Origin: JBDTNQ01 sp039933635 | Lineage (GTDB): Bacteria; Acidobacteriota; Vicinamibacteria; Vicinamibacterales; SCN-69-37 | DNA length: 64,000 bases | NCBI GenBank assembly: GCA_039933635.1 | Contig: JBDTNQ010000006.1 | Location: 25,375-89,374, forward strand | Direction: 5' to 3' | Part shown: positions 61,299-64,000 of the stretch, one piece after another | How the letters are laid out: the number at the start of each line of letters is the position of its first letter | Position numbering within the stretch: position 1 is the first letter of the stretch | Notes under the pieces: generated by a model | The model's database searches: none | What the model was told of the DNA's origin: nothing | Seen by the model: only the letters and a program-made list of their open reading frames with translations | Translations under genes and position numbers: made by a program

Positions 61299-61933
61299 TC
61301 GTCGCAGCGCTGATTGTCGCTTCGTGGCTTGGCGTTGGGTCGCCCAACACGCGACCGATCACCCAATCCCCCCAGGATCTGGCTGACTCGGCGGAGGCGG
61401 ACTTCACGCAGGGCCATCTGGTGGAGGCCGTGGCGAAGTACGACCGCCTGGCGACCATGGTGCCGGAGGTTGCGCCGATGTTGTGGCAGCGGGGGATAGC
61501 GTTGTATGAGTTGGGACGCTACGCGGAGTGCGCGCAACAATTCGCCTCGTACTTTGCGGTCAACCGCGCGGACCTCGAGAACGCCACCTGGCACTTCCTC
61601 TGCGCGGCGCGCAGCACCACCCCCGCCGCCGCGCTTGCGGGCGTCCTCCCCGCCGGCCCCGATCCACGCATCCTGCGCTCCGAAGTCTTCGCCATGATTC
61701 GCGGACGCATGTCGCCCGACGCCCTGATGGCGCTGGCGGACACCAGTGTGCCCATCGTGCGCTTTTATGCGCACTTCTACATCGGCTACTACCTGGAAGC
61801 CACGGGCAACGCCACGGCCGCCCGTCCGCACTTCGCCGCCGCTGCCTCACCCGAACTCTCTGAGGAGGCCGGTTTCCTCGCCATCGTGGCGCGTATCCAC
61901 CTCTCGCGGCTCGGGAACGTCAAGACGCCCTGA
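61232..61933 (+). CDS. Tetratricopeptide-repeat protein with N-terminal membrane anchor
   Basis: About 233 residues; start uncertain (GTG at 61232 chosen as it precedes the hydrophobic stretch AALIVAALIVASWLGVG). TPR-type helical repeats: LADSAEADFTQGHLVEAVAKYDRLATMVPEVAPMLWQRGIALYELGRYAECAQQFASYFAVNRADL, then a helical tail including FYAHFYIGYYLEATGNATAARPHFAAAA. TPR proteins act as protein-binding scaffolds; here anchored at the inner membrane, mature part likely periplasmic. It overlaps the CFA fragment end. Confidence 0.7.
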   Translation: MGDRRGVLAPAAAAACPRGAALIVAALIVASWLGVGSPNTRPITQSPQDLADSAEADFTQGHLVEAVAKYDRLATMVPEVAPMLWQRGIALYELGRYAECAQQFASYFAVNRADLENATWHFLCAARSTTPAAALAGVLPAGPDPRILRSEVFAMIRGRMSPDALMALADTSVPIVRFYAHFYIGYYLEATGNATAARPHFAAAASPELSEEAGFLAIVARIHLSRLGNVKTP

Positions 61934-61976
61934 TGTCCCCCATGTCCCCGATGTCCCGATTACCCGATGCCCCGAT
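61932..61976. repeat. CCCGATG/CCCCATG simple-repeat tract
   Basis: Imperfect GATGTCCC / GATGCCCC units right after the TPR gene stop, the same kind of tract as at 45062-45186. The gap to 62043 holds no gene. Confidence 0.6.
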
Positions 61977-62043
61977 CCAATAGCCATTGATCAATGGTCA
62001 ATGACCCGATGTAAGGCTTTGCCCCGATCGGCCGATTACGCCG

Positions 62044-63876
62044 ATGGTTGTGACGCCTCCAGCAAAGCCGGCCGTCGTCGATGCTCCTTCTGAGTCTCCG
62101 AGGAAAGACTCTGGCCGATCGGGCCCTCGCCACAAGCTCGGTGCCATTCTCGTCAAGGATGGCGCGCTGACGTCGCAGCAGCTCGCGCAGGCCCTCATTG
62201 AGCAGAGTCGGCTGCAGATGCCACTGGGCCGCGTCCTGATCACGCTGAACTACCTGACCGAAGCCACGTTGCGACAGGCGCTCAGCCAGCAGTTCGGGGT
62301 GCCGTTCATCGACCTGGATACGAGCACCATCGATCGGCGCCTCGCGCGGATTATCAACAAGAGCTACGCTCGACGGCATTCGCTCCTGCCGGTGGCGCAG
62401 ATCGGCGCGACGCTCACGGTGGCCATGGACGACCCGACGGACACGGCGGTGATCGCCGAACTGCGACGCCTCACGCAGTGCGCGATCTCACCCGTGACGG
62501 CCAGCAGCGAATCCATCCAGGCGGCCTTCAGCCGCCTCTACGACGAGCCCGTTTCCGAACTGCCGAATGCGCTGAAGGCCGGGACGCCAGCCGCGCCAGC
62601 GACAGGAGCGCCGGACACCACGCAGGTGGACATTCCCGGGCTGCCGCGCGACGAGCGCGGAGGCCGCGGCGATGAGCTCGTCCGGACGATTTTGAACCGC
62701 GCGCTGGACTGTCGCGCGAGCGACCTGCACCTCGAGATGCTCTCGAGCACGCTTCGCGTGCGGTTCCGCATCGACGGCGTGCTTCGACTTCCGGATCTCG
62801 GCTCCATTCAGACGGCAATCAACCGCAGCATGCGCGAGGTCATCTCGCGCATCAAGATTCTCGCCAAGCTCGACATTGCCGAGCGTCGTCGTCCGCAGGA
62901 CGGCAGCTTCCAGATGACGGTCGAGCGCGCCGGTGGGCCGATGAACGTCGACCTCCGTGTGTCCGTCATTCCGAGCTACTACGGCGAGAGCGTCGTCATC
63001 CGCGTCCTCGATCGGTCGGCATCGCCGCGATCGCTCGAGGAAATCGAGCTGTCGCCCGTGGTCGCACGCCGCTTGAAGCAGCTGCTCTCACAGCCCACGG
63101 GGATCTTTCTCGTCACCGGCCCGACAGGATCGGGCAAGTCCACCACGCTCTCCGCGTGTCTCAGCGAGTTGCATCGCACCGAGATTCGCATCCTGACTGC
63201 CGAAGACCCCGTCGAGTACGTTTACGACGAGCTGAGCCAATCGGAAATCAATCCGGCAATCGGCAACACCTTTGCGACCTACCTCCGCGCGTTCCTCCGG
63301 CACGACCCCGAGGTCATCATGCTCGGCGAGATTCGTGACCAGGAGACGGCCGAGATGGCATTCCGTGCGGCGCAGACCGGCCACCTGCTGCTGAGCACGA
63401 TGCACACCAACAGCGCGATCGCGGCACTGCCGCGACTGTTCGATTTGCAAATCGAACCGTCCCTGATCGCGTCGTCGCTCATCGGCGTCGTCTCGCAGCG
63501 GCTGGCGCGACGGATTTGCCCGCAATGCCGGCGCCCGGCCCCGGCACCACCCGAACGCGCCTCCGAGTTCTTCGTCGAGGTCCCGCCGGATTTTCCGTTC
63601 GTCCATGCGCCCGGGTGTGAAGCGTGCGGCTTCACCGGCTATCGTGGCCGCATGCTGCTGGCGGATCTCTGGGTGCCGGATGAGGCCGATTTGCTACTCA
63701 TCACGAAGAACGCTCCGTTCCCCGAGATCCGTCGCAGTGCCATGCGCACGACCTTCAGCATGGCTGAGGACGCGAACGTGCGCCTCAAGGCGGGCATGAC
63801 GACCATCGAGGAGCTTCTGCGTGTATTGCCCTACGACGCGGTCGTCGAGCACCGCGAGCGGTTCGGTAAGCGCTGA
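62044..63876 (+). CDS. GspE/PilB-type secretion or pilus assembly ATPase
   Basis: 610 residues. N-terminal GspE_N-like helical domain (about 30-160: HKLGAILVKDGALTSQQLAQALIEQ, LGRVLITLNYLTEATLRQALSQQFGVPFIDLD), then the ATPase: RASDLHLE, RFRIDGVLR, Walker A GPTGSGKST (about 359-367), Asp box ILTAEDPVEY, Walker B VIMLGEIRDQETAEMAFRAAQTGHLLLSTMHTN, and a tetracysteine zinc site CPQC...CEAC (about 490-530). It powers type IV pilus or type II secretion assembly at the inner membrane. No other pil/gsp gene adjoins in the window. Confidence 0.94.
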   Translation: MVVTPPAKPAVVDAPSESPRKDSGRSGPRHKLGAILVKDGALTSQQLAQALIEQSRLQMPLGRVLITLNYLTEATLRQALSQQFGVPFIDLDTSTIDRRLARIINKSYARRHSLLPVAQIGATLTVAMDDPTDTAVIAELRRLTQCAISPVTASSESIQAAFSRLYDEPVSELPNALKAGTPAAPATGAPDTTQVDIPGLPRDERGGRGDELVRTILNRALDCRASDLHLEMLSSTLRVRFRIDGVLRLPDLGSIQTAINRSMREVISRIKILAKLDIAERRRPQDGSFQMTVERAGGPMNVDLRVSVIPSYYGESVVIRVLDRSASPRSLEEIELSPVVARRLKQLLSQPTGIFLVTGPTGSGKSTTLSACLSELHRTEIRILTAEDPVEYVYDELSQSEINPAIGNTFATYLRAFLRHDPEVIMLGEIRDQETAEMAFRAAQTGHLLLSTMHTNSAIAALPRLFDLQIEPSLIASSLIGVVSQRLARRICPQCRRPAPAPPERASEFFVEVPPDFPFVHAPGCEACGFTGYRGRMLLADLWVPDEADLLLITKNAPFPEIRRSAMRTTFSMAEDANVRLKAGMTTIEELLRVLPYDAVVEHRERFGKR

Positions 63877-63895
63877 GAAGCTCCCCCTGCATCCT

Positions 63896-63961
63896 TGGTC
63901 CCCTGGTCCCCTGGTCCCCTGGTCCCCTGGTCCCCTGGTCCCCTAGGTCCCCTAGGTCCCC
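63896..63961. repeat. Tandem repeat of TGGTCCCC with TAGGTCCCC variants
   Basis: Six perfect 8-nt TGGTCCCC units (63896-63943) followed by two 9-nt TAGGTCCCC units (63944-63961), starting about 20 nt after the ATPase stop. Perfect copies suggest slippage. No coding function. Confidence 0.85.
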
Positions 63962-63963
63962 GC

Positions 63964-64000
63964 CTAGGGTGCCACGCGAATGCCAGCGGGGCCGCCGTCG
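63964..64000 (-). CDS. Possible C-terminal end of a gene cut by the window edge
   Basis: On the minus strand the window end reads DGGPAGIRVAP then a TAG at 63964-63966. Only 11 codons are visible, so it may be a real gene tail or chance. Cannot be identified. Confidence 0.25.
   Translation of the reverse strand, partial: DGGPAGIRVAP

Noticed and set aside
63896..63961. CRISPR array
   Set aside because: Units are 8-9 nt with no spacers; it is a simple tandem repeat. No other array-like spacing was seen in the window.
1..64000. tRNA, rRNA, IS elements, integrase or phage genes
   Set aside because: None could be recognised by eye on either strand; a covariance-model scan would be needed to exclude small RNAs.

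Overview
The window looks like a chromosomal stretch of a high-GC, Gram-negative soil-type bacterium, most likely an acidobacterium of the Vicinamibacteria type. This is inferred from gene content: an ADOP-type duplicated FtsX/MacB permease, two BlaI/M56-peptidase pairs, two DUF1080 proteins, many Tat- or Sec-exported oxidoreductases and hydrolases, and c-type cytochromes joined to GMC and PQQ dehydrogenases. No rRNA, tRNA, CRISPR array, IS transposase, integrase or phage gene was recognised. About 52 real or decayed genes are packed densely on both strands.

Layout. 1-7.7 kb: an exported metallo-beta-lactamase-fold protein cut by the left edge, an exported propeller-like protein, an RNB ribonuclease, a small Cys-rich protein, and a minus-strand operon for a periplasmic FAD dehydrogenase complex (GMC flavoprotein, Tat-bearing subunit 3, cytochrome c). 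7.9-16.4 kb: a large Tat-exported glycosidase-like protein, DinB, a hybrid histidine kinase, Ku, a methyltransferase and a divergent LysR regulator. 16.4-25 kb: DUF1080, a BNR-propeller/MoaD-like pair, two VOC proteins, the ADOP permease, an HU-like protein, a cupin and a GT39-like membrane protein. 26-36 kb: HisC, a metalloprotease with FG-GAP repeats, a decayed DUF2461 gene, IlvD, an exported esterase and a DUF2264 protein. 35.6-43.2 kb: a tightly coupled five-gene membrane operon (DUF4175-like, MoxR, DUF58 and two VWA proteins). 43.3-64 kb: cold-shock protein, parallel beta-helix protein, dihaem cytochrome, BlaI/M56 pair 1, DUF1080, fructosamine kinase with Tyr phosphatase, PQQ quinoprotein, BlaI/M56 pair 2, M1 aminopeptidase with esterase, CysC, DUF2721, TPR protein and a GspE/PilB ATPase.

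Three themes stand out. First, two BlaI/M56 signalling cassettes each carry a clear tandem operator pair upstream of blaI, and the two operator types differ in sequence and geometry. Second, short dispersed palindromes (a CCCCGGACCTGAAGG family and a CTTAAG-centred family) and simple tandem repeats fill intergenic gaps, and one palindrome cluster lies inside a coding region (M56 gene 2). Third, gene decay is frequent: a fructosamine kinase with a TGG-to-TGA-like stop, a frameshifted DUF2461 gene, an orphan ferrochelatase C-terminus, a cyclopropane-fatty-acid-synthase N-terminus without its catalytic domain, a beta-barrel tail and a frameshifted short gene.

Nothing here is a convincing defence island or biosynthetic cluster. 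The least explained units are the propeller/MoaD-like pair and the Fe-S-motif GMC dehydrogenase complex. All functions are read from sequence by eye; no database search was run.
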